DNA of 64,000 nucleotides from NCBI RefSeq assembly GCF_045679555.1, contig NC_092087.1, positions 86,911,864-86,975,863 on the forward strand. The letters run 5' to 3'. Shown piece after piece: positions 1 through 11,600 of the stretch (the stretch's first letter is position 1; every line of letters begins with the position of its first letter). A program made the position numbers and the translations under genes. The stretch comes from Salvelinus alpinus (Eukaryota > Chordata > Actinopteri > Salmoniformes > Salmonidae). The notes below the pieces were generated by a model. It worked only from the letters and a program-made list of their open reading frames with translations. It was not told where the DNA came from and searched no databases.

Positions 1-1284
1 CACTTTGGGTCCATTGTTCTGAAGATCAGTGAGCTGAACACATCTCTTTCACACAAGAACACACTGGAAACTCAGAGCAGCTTGCCTTGGCCTTGGCATA
101 ATGACAGCTCACTGTTGTCTGTTGTTTCTAGCTAGCTAACGTTGATAGCTAAAAGTAAGCTAACTAGCTAGCTCACTAGCTAACGATGGGGTCTTGCTGT
201 AATTCAGCTGCAGCACATCATATTGTTCACAATCCAGTCCATTCAGAGTAGCTGTGTGATGCACAAAAATACTTGTTTTATCGCCGAATAACAGCAGCTT
301 CATGTAGCTAACAAGCTAGCTGAGATCACTAGTTCACTCAATTCAAACGCCAGTTCAACATATGTCCAAATGAAACAACATTTTTATGGCTGTGCCTGGT
401 TTATTCTATATGTATTTTTTACATTTTCTTCCTTAAATGTTGTATATTTTCATCGGACTAGTAGGGACATATGAAGCCTGGAAGCTGCAGTAATGTTGAG
501 ATGTCAGTAGGGAGAGCTCTAGTCTAGAACACTGGTACCAAAGATACTCCCCTTTCATCTGTTCTGGAACCTTCAGTACCAGCTGATGTGGAGTGATGGG
601 AATGTGTCACATTTTGCCTCTTGTAAAACATGAAGGTCCACTCCTCAAATAAAGAAATGGAACTACAGTATTCTGACTTTAGACCATTTTCTATTTAGAT
701 ACAGTAACATCCCTTATGTGACATGCTGTTCCTGCATGTTAATGCATTGACTAGACTACTTTTAAAATGTATCAACCACAGAACTCACACTTAGGCTATG
801 CCTGCTTCTACTAATACTTACAGTAGACTACTTCTTGTTTCCACACAGTGACAGTACGTTAACTAACTGTTCAAGACCTCTCCCCTTCACTTCACTCTGT
901 AAGTACATTTGACGATATCTTGAAATATAGTTTTAGTTTTGATGTTTTTAGCCAAACATCACATGACTTCCTGTATCTTTTTACTTGTTGGTTAATTTTG
1001 AACTGTGTTTTGGTTGTTACATCAGGGCCTGTGTTCATAAATTGTCTCAGACGGTCCGTATAATTATGATCTAAAAGGCTAAACTGAACCCAGATCAGCT
1101 CTCTTACTCTGATACACTTTGTGAATACTGACCCTGGACTGTGGTTTCATGTGTTTAGTTTAGTTCAGTTTATTCATTTACATGTTTAAAACATGATCAG
1201 TAGAGTTTGCCAGGAATACCCAGATCTCCATTCAATAGGGTCATGTTCACTGTCAAAGTATAACAGGGTCAAGTATAACTGTGT

Positions 1285-1365
<81 letters not shown>

Positions 1366-1620
1366 TATAAATGTATTTTGACATATTCATCTGATTGTGG
1401 GATATACAGTCACGACCAAAATCATTGGCACCCTTGACAAATACGGAGCTATATTGTGTGCTACAAAAGACGGGATGTACGTTGTACATGTGGTTTCACA
1501 TGTAAGACTTGTACATGCTATTTTAAGAGCTCTGAGTGCAATAGATTGTTGTGGAGATATTTTGAAAATGGCCGAAAGTAAGAGTGACAGTAAGAGTGAT
1601 TGAGTTGATGTTTCAAAAGA
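1..1620. repeat. Block 1, copy 1: duplicated intergenic block
   Basis: No gene is supported here. The block matches 16745-18297 almost throughout (the GATCAGTGAGCTGAA start, a GCTAGC-rich stretch, and the GACCTCTCCCCTTCACTTCA motif near 875). Parts recur at 33220-33560 and 35770-36180. It ends at a 44-bp minisatellite in each case. It contains a GT microsatellite at about 1281-1363. Confidence 0.7.
1281..1363. repeat. (GT)n microsatellite
   Basis: An almost pure run of GT dinucleotides. The equivalent position in block 1 copy 2 (about 18018-18042) is much shorter, so the tract expanded or contracted after duplication. Confidence 0.95.
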
Positions 1621-1639
1621 GCTTTAGGAGTAGTATTAA

Positions 1640-2938
1640 AGCGTTTTATAGCAATTTATATCCGTTTAGTGCGATTTTGGGACATTTATTTCTGAAAGGC
1701 TGTGAATTGCTGGGCACGCTTCCAGTTCATCCCGAACGCAGTTGGCATTTCCACATGGCAAGAGGACAGCTTTCCACCAAAAGACGATTGGACCCAAGAA
1801 AGGATCCTTTGCCCAAGATACCGATGGAAGAACAGCTCAAAGTAGGACATTTTTATTATGATAAATCGTGTTTCTGTCGAAAAGTGTTAGTGCCTTCGGA
1901 CGCCATGTTTTTTGACGTAGCTTCGCTTGGCGCAAGCTGTATTGAAAAGTAAGGATAATTTAAAAAATGTAATTCCGCGATTGTATTAAGAATTAAATTG
2001 TCTATCAATCCCTGTCCACCCTATATTTTTTAGTCACGTTTATGAGTATTTATGTATAAGAGTAGATCACTGTCTAAGTGGCGCACAGACTTTTTCTGAC
2101 CAGCTGAGCTACATTTCACATTGTCTAACCATGATTTTGGTGGCTAAATATAAACATTTTCGATCAAACTCTATATGGATTGTGTAATATGATGTTACAG
2201 GAGTGTCATCTGAAGAATTCTGAGAAGGTTAGTGAAAAAATTAATATATTTTGGCGATGTTTACTTTTATCGCTCACTTTGGCTAGAATCAATGCTGGGC
2301 TGCTATGTGCTATGTGCTATGCTAATATAACGATTTATTGTGTTTTCGCTGTAAGACACTTAGAAAATCTGAAATATTGTCTGTATTCACAGGATCTGTG
2401 TCTTTCGATTCGTGTATGCTGTGTATTTTTACGAAATGTTTGATGATTAGTAAGTAGGTAAACACGTTGCTCTAATTAGTTTTTCTATTCCATTTGTGAC
2501 GGTGGGTGCAATTGTAACCTATGCCATCTACCTGAAATATGCACTTTTTTCTAACAAAACCTATCCCATACCATAAATATGTTATCAGACTGTCATCTGA
2601 TTAGTTTTTTTCTTGGTTAGGGGCTATAAATATCTTAGTTTAGCCGAATTGGTGATAGCTACTGGTGTTGGTGGACAAATAAAAGATGGTGGATTATGCT
2701 AATGTGTTTTTAGGTAATAGATGTACATCTTTACATATTGTGTCTTCCCTGTAAAACATTTTAAAAATCGGACATGTTGACTGGATTCACAAGATCTGTG
2801 TCTTTCATTAGCTGTATTGGACTTTAATGTGTGAAAGTTAAATATTTAAAAAAAATATTGTTTTTGAATTTCGCGGCACTGGTTTTTCAGTGGGGGTGGG
2901 GGGGGAGTGCCGCTAGCGCCACTCTCATCCTAGAGAGG
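1640..2938 (+). mobile_element. TTAA-flanked non-autonomous element, copy 1 (piggyBac-like insertion signature)
   Basis: An AT-rich 1.3-kb segment sits inside a unit of the 44-bp minisatellite. TTAA at 1636-1639 and 2939-2942 flanks it, and removing it with one TTAA restores the minisatellite unit. The interior (about 1960-2900) matches 43550-44530 and the reverse complement of 21388-22942. No transposase is present. A TTAA target duplication is characteristic of piggyBac-type insertion; the family assignment is inference. Confidence 0.6.
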
Positions 2939-2942
2939 TTAA

Positions 2943-3965
2943 CATGAGACACAGTGATGGTGGGTTGTGTTTAGGAGTAGTATTAACATGAGACAGTGAT
3001 GGTAGGTTGTGTTTAGGAGTAGTATTAACATGAGACACAGTGATGGTGGGTTGTGTTTAGGAGTAGTATTAACATGAGACACAGTGATGGTGGGTTGTGT
3101 TTAGGAGTAGTGTTAACATGAGACACAGTGAAGGTTGGGTTGTGTTTAGGAGTAGTATTAACATGAGACACAGTGATGGTGGGTTGTGTTTAGGAGTAGA
3201 ATTAACATGAGACAGTGACGGTGGGTTGTGTTTAGGAGTAGTATTAACATGAGACACAGTGATGGTGGGTTGTATTTAGGAGTAGTATTAACATGAGACA
3301 CAGTGATGGTGGGTTGTGTTTAGGAGTAGTGTTAACATGAGACACAGTGAAGGTGGGTTGTGTTTAGGAGTAGTATTAACATGAGACAGTGATGGAGGGT
3401 TGTGTTTAGGAGTAGTATTAACATGAGACACAGTGATGGTGGGTTGTGTTTAGGAGTAGTATTAACATGAGACACAGTGATGGTGGGTTGTATTTAGGAG
3501 TAGTATTAACATGAGACACAGTGATGGTGGGTTGTATTTAGGAGTAGTATTAACATGAGACACAGTGATGGTGGGTTGTGTTTAGGAGTAGTATTAACAT
3601 GAGACACAGTGATGGTGGGTTGTGTTTAGGAGTAGTATTAACATGAGACACAGTGATGGTGGGTTGTGTTTAGGAGTAGTATTAACATGAGACACAGTGA
3701 TGGTGGGTTGTGTTTAGGAGTAGTATTAACATGAGACACAGTGATGGTGGGTTGTGTTTAGGAGTAGTATTAACATGAGACACAGTGATGGTGGGTTATG
3801 TTTAGGAGTGGTATTGACATGAGACACAGTGACTTTGGGTTGTGTTTAGGAGTAGTATTAACATGAGACACAGTGATGGTGGGTTGTGTTTAGGAGTAGT
3901 ATTAACATGAGACACAGTGATGGTGGGTTGTGTTTAGGAGTAGTGTTAACATGAGACACAGTGTT
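2943..3965. repeat. 44-bp minisatellite, array 1 (~23 units)
   Basis: The unit starts AGGAGTAGTATTAACATGAG and ends GGTGGGTTGTGTTT. Variants differ by single bases and a few lack two bases (GAGACAGTG). The same unit forms arrays near 18298, 36185, 42652 and 44538. Confidence 0.95.
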
Positions 3966-3979
3966 GTTTTGGTAGATTA

Positions 3980-4378
3980 GAATATATATGGATAACAGGC
4001 TACATTAGACTATATATGGATAACAGGCTACATTAGACTGTATATGGATAACAGGCTACATTAGACTATATATGGATAACAGGCTACATTAGACTATATA
4101 TGGATAACAGGCTACATTAGACTATATATGGATAACAGGCTACATTAGACTATATATGGATAACAGGCTACATTAGACTATATATGGATAACAGGCTACA
4201 TTAGACTATATATGGATAACAGGCTACATTAGACTATATATGGACAACAGCTACATTAGACTATATATGGATAACAGGCTATATTAGACTCTATATGGAT
4301 AACAGGCTACATTAGATTATGTATAGATAACAGGCTACATTAGACTATATATGGATAACAGGTTACATTATACTATAC
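3980..4378. repeat. 28-bp minisatellite, array 1 (~14 units)
   Basis: The unit contains TATATGGATAACAGGCTACA. It follows the 44-bp array directly. The same unit recurs at 25575-26106, where it occurs in both orientations. Confidence 0.92.
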
Positions 4379-4379
4379 A

Positions 4380-5419
4380 GTATATGGACAGCAGCAGTCA
4401 ATACAGAAGGCTATGATGATGATGATACTGATGTCTCTGCTAACTAATGCTACTACCAGTACTGTACACAAGGGTCAACAGTGTAACATAATATGATAGT
4501 GGCATGTTGTACTACTACAGACATCAGTGTTTGTGCGATTAAATTTGACTTTGTCAAGTCGACAGTGTTGTGTTTCACCATTCTATCTGATGTATTGTCA
4601 GTTTGTTATGTTGTTATTAGCCCAACATTATTGAGGACATTAATTTTAGGATGGTGCAGTAATGTTGAGATGCCAGTAGGGAGAACGCTAGTCTAGAACA
4701 CTGGAACCTTCAGTACCACTTTGATGCAGCTGATGAGGAGTGTAAATTGAATGTGTTTGTAGAATAGAATGAATGACATCATGGAACTGACCAAATGTAA
4801 ATGGAACTTTGACCTGTTCCATGTAGAACTCAGAATGACAAGGCAACACATTCTAATATTATATTATAAACATTCCATATAGAATAGTCAAGATATTGTT
4901 AACATGGTTCTGTATTTAAATTAAGGTGGAAATGGGGGATATTGTGTCCATTATAGAAATGTAGGACCCATTTTAATACAGTAACCTCCCTTCTCTGACA
5001 TGTTGTTCTGGTCGTCATGCATGTTAATGACTTAAAGATGAAGGAAAGGACAGTTCTGCATCATCTGCTCGTGTCCTGAGTACTTCAAATATGTATCAAC
5101 CACAGAACACACACTTAATGTCAGTTCTCACTCACTACCAGTAAGTTGACTTACTGTACAAGACCTCTCCCCTTCACATCACTCTGTAAGTACTCTTGAC
5201 AATATCTTGAAATATATTTTTGGTTATTTGTTTTTAGTAATAAGTCATATACTTGAGGGTAATGTATCATTTTACTTCTTGTTATGTTTTGATCTGTGTT
5301 TTGGTTGTTACATCAGGGCCAGTATTCATAAAGTGTCTCAGTGTAGGAGTGTTGATCTACATAGTGATGAGATGATTAACCAGGGTAAAAAAGACATGCA
5401 GACAAACATTGTAACACTG

Positions 5420-5420
<1 letters not shown>
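4380..5420. repeat. Block 2, copy 1: duplicated intergenic block
   Basis: No gene is supported. 4440-4760 matches 53330-53530 plus 53940-54130. The GCAGTAATGTTGAGATGCCA segment is also the seed of the 47-bp array near 20330. 5080-5220 matches block-1-type sequence at 840-930 and 17590-17670. Confidence 0.6.

Positions 5421-5455
<35 letters not shown>
5421..5455. repeat. (GT)n microsatellite
   Basis: A short pure GT tract. Confidence 0.9.
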
Positions 5456-5456
<1 letters not shown>

Positions 5457-6084
5457 GGATTTGTACATTGCTAGACATGACCACCTTGTTGACCTGATAG
5501 CCAGCGAGGTGAGACAAGTAGTCTCACCAACAGCACACATGCATAAACATTCTTGTGTAAGGGGAAACTGGTTTATGTTGATAATGATGTGTTTTCCTGT
5601 GTGCCAAATACACCAGATATTGTTGTTGTTGGGGGGTTGCAGGGGGAGGGGCTCATTGTGGAAGTGGGCTGCTCATTTATCGGCTACATAGAGCAGGTCT
5701 TTACAGAGAATCTGCTTAAATACCAGCCCCTCGTGGTGCTTGGACAGCCTGGGTGGAGGTGCTAGCTGATGGAGCTGATATTTTGCTGACACAGGCTTGC
5801 AGTGTGTGGCCTCCAGATTGAGGGCCTGAGAAAAACTAGGACAAAACAATTAATTAGGTACTGCTCTGTTTCAGCTGTCGTGCTGTTTCAAGAAGGAGGT
5901 CATTTCTGGACCCTTGAGTGCCATACACACAGGGACTTTAAAATGTTTAAATCCTTATTTTAATTTGCTATTATTGCTTCAAATAAAGTATTTAAAATGT
6001 GTGTGTGTGACACAGCAGAATTATCTGAGGGCCCTTCAGGACCAGACTGATAGGTAGTAGGGTTGCAATGCACTGAGGCTAGGT
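5456..6084. other. Gap with no recognised feature
   Basis: About 630 bp of non-coding sequence between the GT tract and the truncated LINE. No splice-compatible Ig exon and no strong repeat structure were seen. Short ORFs here lack recognisable domains. Confidence 0.5.
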
Positions 6085-8185
6085 AACACGGTCACCACCG
6101 ATAAATCCATGATAATCGAAAACTTCAACAAGCATTTCTCAACGGCTGGCCATGCCTTCCACCTGGCTACTCCAATCTCGGCCAACAGCTCCGCCCCCCC
6201 CGCAGCTACTCGCCCAAGCGTCCCCAGCTTCTCCTTTACCCAAATCCAGATAGCAGATGTTCTGAAAGAGCTGCAAAACCTGGACCCATACAAATCAGCT
6301 GGGCTTGACAATCTAGACCCTCTATTTCTGAAACTATCCGCCGCCATTGTCGCAACCCCTATTACCAGCCTGTTCAACCTCTCTTTCATATCGTCTGAGA
6401 TCCCCAAGGATTGGAAAGCTGCCGCAGTCATCCCCCTCTTCAAAGGGGGAGACACCCTGGACCCAAACTGTTACAGACCTATATCCATCCTGCCCTGCCT
6501 ATCTAAGGTCTTCGAAAGCCAAGTTAATAAACAGATCACTGACCATCTCGAATCCCACCGTACCTTCTCCGCTGTGCAATCCGGTTTCCGAGCCGGTCAC
6601 GGGTGCACCTCAGCCACGCTCAAGGTACTAAATGATATCATAACCGCCATCAATAAAAGACAGTACTGTGCAGCCGTCTTCATCGACCTGGCCAAGGCTT
6701 TCCACTCTGTCAATCACCATATTCTTATCGGCAGACTCAGTAGCCTCGGTTTTTCTGATGACTGCCTTGCCTGGTTCACCAACTACTTTGCAGACAGAGT
6801 TCAGTGTGTCAAATTGGAGGGCATGTTGTCCGGTCCTCTGGCAGTCACTATGGGGGTACCACAGGGTTCAATTCTCGGGCCGACTCTTTTCTCTGTATAT
6901 ATCAATGATGTTGCTCTTGCTGCGGGCGATTCCCTGATCCACCTCTATGCAGACGACACCATTCTGTATACTTCTGGCCCTTCCTTGGACACTGTGCTAT
7001 CTAACCTCCAAATGAGCTTCAATGCCATACAACACTCCTTCTGTGGCCTCCAACTGCTCATGAACGCTAGTAAAACCAAATGCATGCTTTTCAACCGTTC
7101 GCTGCCTGCACCCGCCCGCCTGACTAGCATCACCACCCTGGACGGTTCCGACCTAGAATATGTGGACATCTATAAATACCTAGGTGTCTGGCTAGACTGT
7201 AAACTCTCCTTCCAGACTCATATTAAACATCTCCAATCAAAAATCAAATCAAGAATCGGCTTTCTATTTCGCAACAAAGCCTCCTTCACTCACGCCGCCA
7301 AACTTACCTAGTAAAACTGACTATCCTACCGATCCTCGACTTCGGCGATGTCATCTACAAAACAGCTTCCAATACTCTACTCAGCAAACTAGATGCAGTT
7401 TATCACAGTGCCATCCGTTTTGTTACTAAAACACCTTATACCACCCACCACTGCGACCTGTATGCTCTAGTCGGCTGGCCCTCGCTACATATTCGTCGCC
7501 AGACCCACTGGCTCCAGGTCATCTATAAGTCCATGCTAGGTAAAGCTCCGCCTTATCTCAGTTCACTGGTCACGATAACAACACCCACCTGTAGCACGCG
7601 CTCCAGCAGGTATATCTCACTGATCATCCCAAAAGCCAACACCTCATTTGGCCGCCTTTCCTTCCAGTTCTCTGCTGCCTGTGACTGGAACGAATTGCAA
7701 AAATCGCTGAAGTTGGAGACTTTTATTTCCCTCACCAACTTTAAACATCTGCTATCTGAGCAGCTAACCGATCGCTGCAGCTGTACATAGTCCATCTGTA
7801 AACAGCCCACCCAATTTACCTACCTAATCCCCTTACTGTTTTTATTTATTTACTTTTCTGCTCTTTTACACACCAGTATCTCTACTTGCACATGATCATC
7901 TGATGATTTATCACTCCAGTGTTAATCTGCTAAATTGTAATTATTCGCTCCTATGGCCTATTTATTGCCTACCTCCTCATGCCTTTTGTACACAATGTAT
8001 ATAGACTCATTTCTTTTTACTACTGTGTTATTGACTTGTTTATTGTTTACTCCATGTGTAAATCTGTGTTGTTGTCTGTTCACACTGCTATGCTTTATCT
8101 TGGCCAGGTTACAGTTGTAAATGAGAACTTGTTCTCAACTAGCCTACCTGGTTAAATAAAGGTGAAATAAAATAAAATAAAAAAG
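6085..8185 (+). mobile_element. 5'-truncated L2/RSg-1-like LINE
   Basis: The ORF at 6109-7308 encodes reverse transcriptase matching the second half of the full-length LINE at 48045-52825, including VPQGSILGPTLF and LYADDT. A frameshift near 7308 precedes the C-terminal region (to about 7790, HWLQVIYK-type). The 3' tail is typical: GAGAACTTGTTCTCAACTAG, then GGTTAAATAAAGGTGAAATAAA with A-rich repeats. A conserved D in the motif-A region reads H (AFHSVNHH). It is dead and 5'-truncated, as expected for target-primed insertion. Confidence 0.88.
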
Positions 8186-8288
8186 GGTTGACATCTATAC
8201 AGGATGTGTGTTTTACATCCATAACAACCAGCTCTCTAGATTTTGATACAGACTCCATGGGACTTATGGGCCTTCAATACAGATGGTG

Positions 8289-8291
<3 letters not shown>

Positions 8292-8324
<33 letters not shown>

Positions 8325-8398
8325 CGTGCGTGTGTGTGTGTGTGTGTGTGTGTGCGTGTGTGTGTGCGTGTGCGTGTGCGTGTGCGTGTGTGTGTGAG
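8292..8398. repeat. (GT/GC) microsatellite upstream of gene A
   Basis: A GT tract with interspersed GC units, ending GTGTGAGAGAGTC. A similar but much shorter motif precedes the gene C flank near 56475. Confidence 0.9.
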
Positions 8399-8399
8399 A

Positions 8400-8697
8400 G
8401 AGTCACTTGCTGTTTATCCTCACAGCTTGAGGATAGGAGCTATCATTGAACCTGGTGGTCAGTCTTTAGGCTGCTGTACAGCTTGACGGACCGTAGAGGA
8501 TTGAACATTTCTCCTCCTATATTTGGGGTTCTGAGAATAAAACAGCTTCAGAACAATCAATGTAGAAATATGTGTTTACAGTTCTACACATCTGTTCAAT
8601 AAGTTATTGTTGTTGATGATGATGTATGTAGTTATTCACCAGCTATAGAGTGAGTTGTTGTTTATGTTTCTAAGACTGCAGGGTGGGAGATGCAACA
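8400..8697 (+). promoter_or_regulatory. Conserved 5' flank of gene A (candidate promoter and 5' UTR)
   Basis: From TGCTGTTTATCCTCACAGC to the ATG this flank is nearly collinear with 56490-57024 upstream of gene C. Both end in the same stretch around GGTGGGAGATGCAACA. No clear TATA box was seen. The promoter role is inferred only from position and conservation between the two copies. A GT-rich microsatellite lies directly upstream. Confidence 0.4.
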
Positions 8698-11600
8698 ATG
8701 GCCTTGAGAACAGCAGGAAGTGTGTTGGTGGTCTTTCTCTGGTCTGTGGCAGGTATGGTCTCATTCATAATGTTTTAGTTGCCCTGTATATCAATCTAAA
8801 TACATTTCTAAAAGCATAACTATAGTAATGTTATGCTGGTGTCTTCTGTTAGGTGTCTCCACCATTAAATAGTCATACTTCACACCTCACTGAGTGATGC
8901 TTATCTCTGGTTTCCATTCACACTTCTGCACATCAGCAGCAGTAGCATAATAAGAATGTTGTCAACCACCAGCAGAGTTGGGGTCAATTCCATCTCAATT
9001 CCACTCAATTCAGGAAGTAGACTGAAATTCCAGTTCCAATTATTTTCAATGCTTTTCAATTAGGAACATTTAGAAAATGTGGAATTGGAATTTGGTTTAC
9101 TTTCAGAATTGACTGGAATGCTTTTAACTTCCATGATGTATATTGAAATGAATACTAGAATGATATAAGGGAATGTACATTTGAGTAGATGGGTCCTACA
9201 GTATGCTACACATGTTTACATGCATTTGGATGTATTATTGTATTGTCTGTTTTTTTATAGTCTTGACGTCACAAATGAAGTTCTCTCATGGTTGAGTCCT
9301 GTGACACTGTGTTTCAGGTGTTCTGGGACAATATACTGTGATGAGTGTCTGTGCCTTAAAGGGGTCATCAGTGGACCTGCGCTGTCCATTTCCCAGTGTG
9401 ACCCAAGTCACAGAGATGGTCTGGTATAAGACATGGTTGAATGGTAAGCAGTATGATCTGAGAAGGGACCCTAATTATGAAGGTCGTGTGGAGTACCATG
9501 GAACTACAGAGAAGGACTGCATCCTGAGAATCACAGACCTGAGACAGAGTGACATAGCAACATATTACTTCAGATATAAAACAAACCAGTATTCAGAATG
9601 GAAATATGGCTCATATGGATTCACTCTCAGTCTCACAGGTACTGAATAAATAGTATAGTACAAGTCAAGTTATTTATTACATGTTCTATGAGAACAGTGA
9701 AATGGTGGTGACTGACAGACTTCCTCCATTATTGTTTCATATCCTCTCCCTTCAGATCTAAAGGTGGAGAGGATATATTACTACAAACTGACCTGTAAAA
9801 CCACCTGTACTCTGACTGGTAACCCCACATACATCTGGTACAAGAACGGACGACATCTAGATGAGAGCACCTCCCCTCAGTACAAAGACCCAGTCTCCAG
9901 TAACTATGAAGACAGCTTCTCCTGTGCTGTAAAAGGCCATGAGGATCTCCGCTCTCCTGCAGTGTGTGAGTGGGAAAAAAAGTGTTGATTCAAACACAGT
10001 GTTTCACTCTAGCAATACCAACAGCTCAAATGGTTATGATTTATACTGAAACGACTTGAAATTAACAGTTTACTTCTTTACTTTGCACCTAAAGAAACAA
10101 GACATGAAAAGTTAAAACTATTAACAGAGAGCCTCTTCATGTTTCAGGTGCTCAGGGTCACAACTGCTGGAGAGTGACTTACACCAAGAGCAGAATCTGT
10201 GCCTTGAAGGGCTCCACAGTGGACATATCCTGCTCTTACACTTATTCCACTAGTTATATAGAACAGGGTTCATTCTGGTTTACACAGAAAGACCCTGTAG
10301 ATCTCAGTTCATATCCAGAGTATGTAGGTCGTGTGGAGTACAATAGAAACACAGAGAACCATCACATCATGACAATAACAAACCTGACAGAGAAGGACTC
10401 GGCTGAGTACAAATTCAGATTACTAACAACAGATGAGGGGAGATTTTCTGGCCTTCCTGGTGTGATGTTGACTGTCACAGGTAATAGTCCACCTACAGTT
10501 AGTACTGTAATAGGACAAGTCTAATCACATGACAAGTCTGTCTGCAGTCACATATGACTGATGTTTCCTCTTAGATATCCTGTTGGAGATGGATCCTACG
10601 TCTGTGTCAGAGGGGGAGAGAGTCACACTGAGATGTAGAACCCAATGTACAGTCGGTCTCAACCCCACCTACATCTGGTACAAGAACAGACAACGTCTAA
10701 CCAATCCAGTCAGCAGTTATAACAGTCTGATCCTAAACCCAGTCACCAGTTATAACAGCCTGATCCTAGACCCAGTCACCAGTTATAACAGTCTGATCCT
10801 AGACCCAGTCACCAGTTATAACAGTCTGATCCTAAACCCAGTCAGCAGTGAGGATGCAGGGAACTACTCCTGTGCTGTAAAAGGCTTAGAGAGAATCCTC
10901 TCTCCAGAAGAGACTCTCACTGTCAGATGTGAGTACATGAGGTGTTGATATATCTATAGTGAAAGTCATTGATATCATCTCTCTAATACATGGTTCTACA
11001 TGTCAGTGTAACATACTAATCTATACTAATTTACATCATCTCTGTAATACATGGTTCTACATGTCAGTGTAACATACTAATCTATACTAATTTACATCAT
11101 CTCTGTAATACATGGTTCTACATGTCAGTGTAACATACTAATCTATACTAATTTACATCATCTCTGTAATACATGGTTCTACATGTCAGTGTAACATACT
11201 AATCTATACTAATTTACATCATCTCTGTAATACATGGTTCTACATGTCAGTGTAACATACTAATCTATACTAATTTACATCATCTCTGTAATACATGGTT
11301 CTACATGTCAGTGTAATATACTAATCTATACGAATTTACATAATCTCTGTAATACATGGTTCTACATGTCAGTGTAATACACTAATCTATACTAATTTAC
11401 ATCATCTCTGTAATACATGGTTCTACATGTCAGTGTAATATACTAATCTATACTAATTTACATCATCTCTGTAAAACATGGTTCTACATGTCAGTGTAAT
11501 ATACTAATCTATACTAATTTACATCATCTCTGTAATACATGGTTCTACATGTCAGTGTAATATACTAATCTATACTAATTTACATCATCTCTGTAATACA

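Noticed and set aside
1584-1952. 122-codon open frame
   Set aside because: It crosses the junction between block 1 and the TTAA element insertion; no domain and no splice logic.
2943-3965. CRISPR-like direct repeat array
   Set aside because: Units are head-to-tail without unique spacers, and the genome is vertebrate; it is a minisatellite. The same holds for the other arrays.
9318-9638. Antigen-receptor (TCR/Ig) V segment with recombination signal
   Set aside because: No heptamer-nonamer signal next to the V exons; each is flanked by normal splice sites in phase 1.
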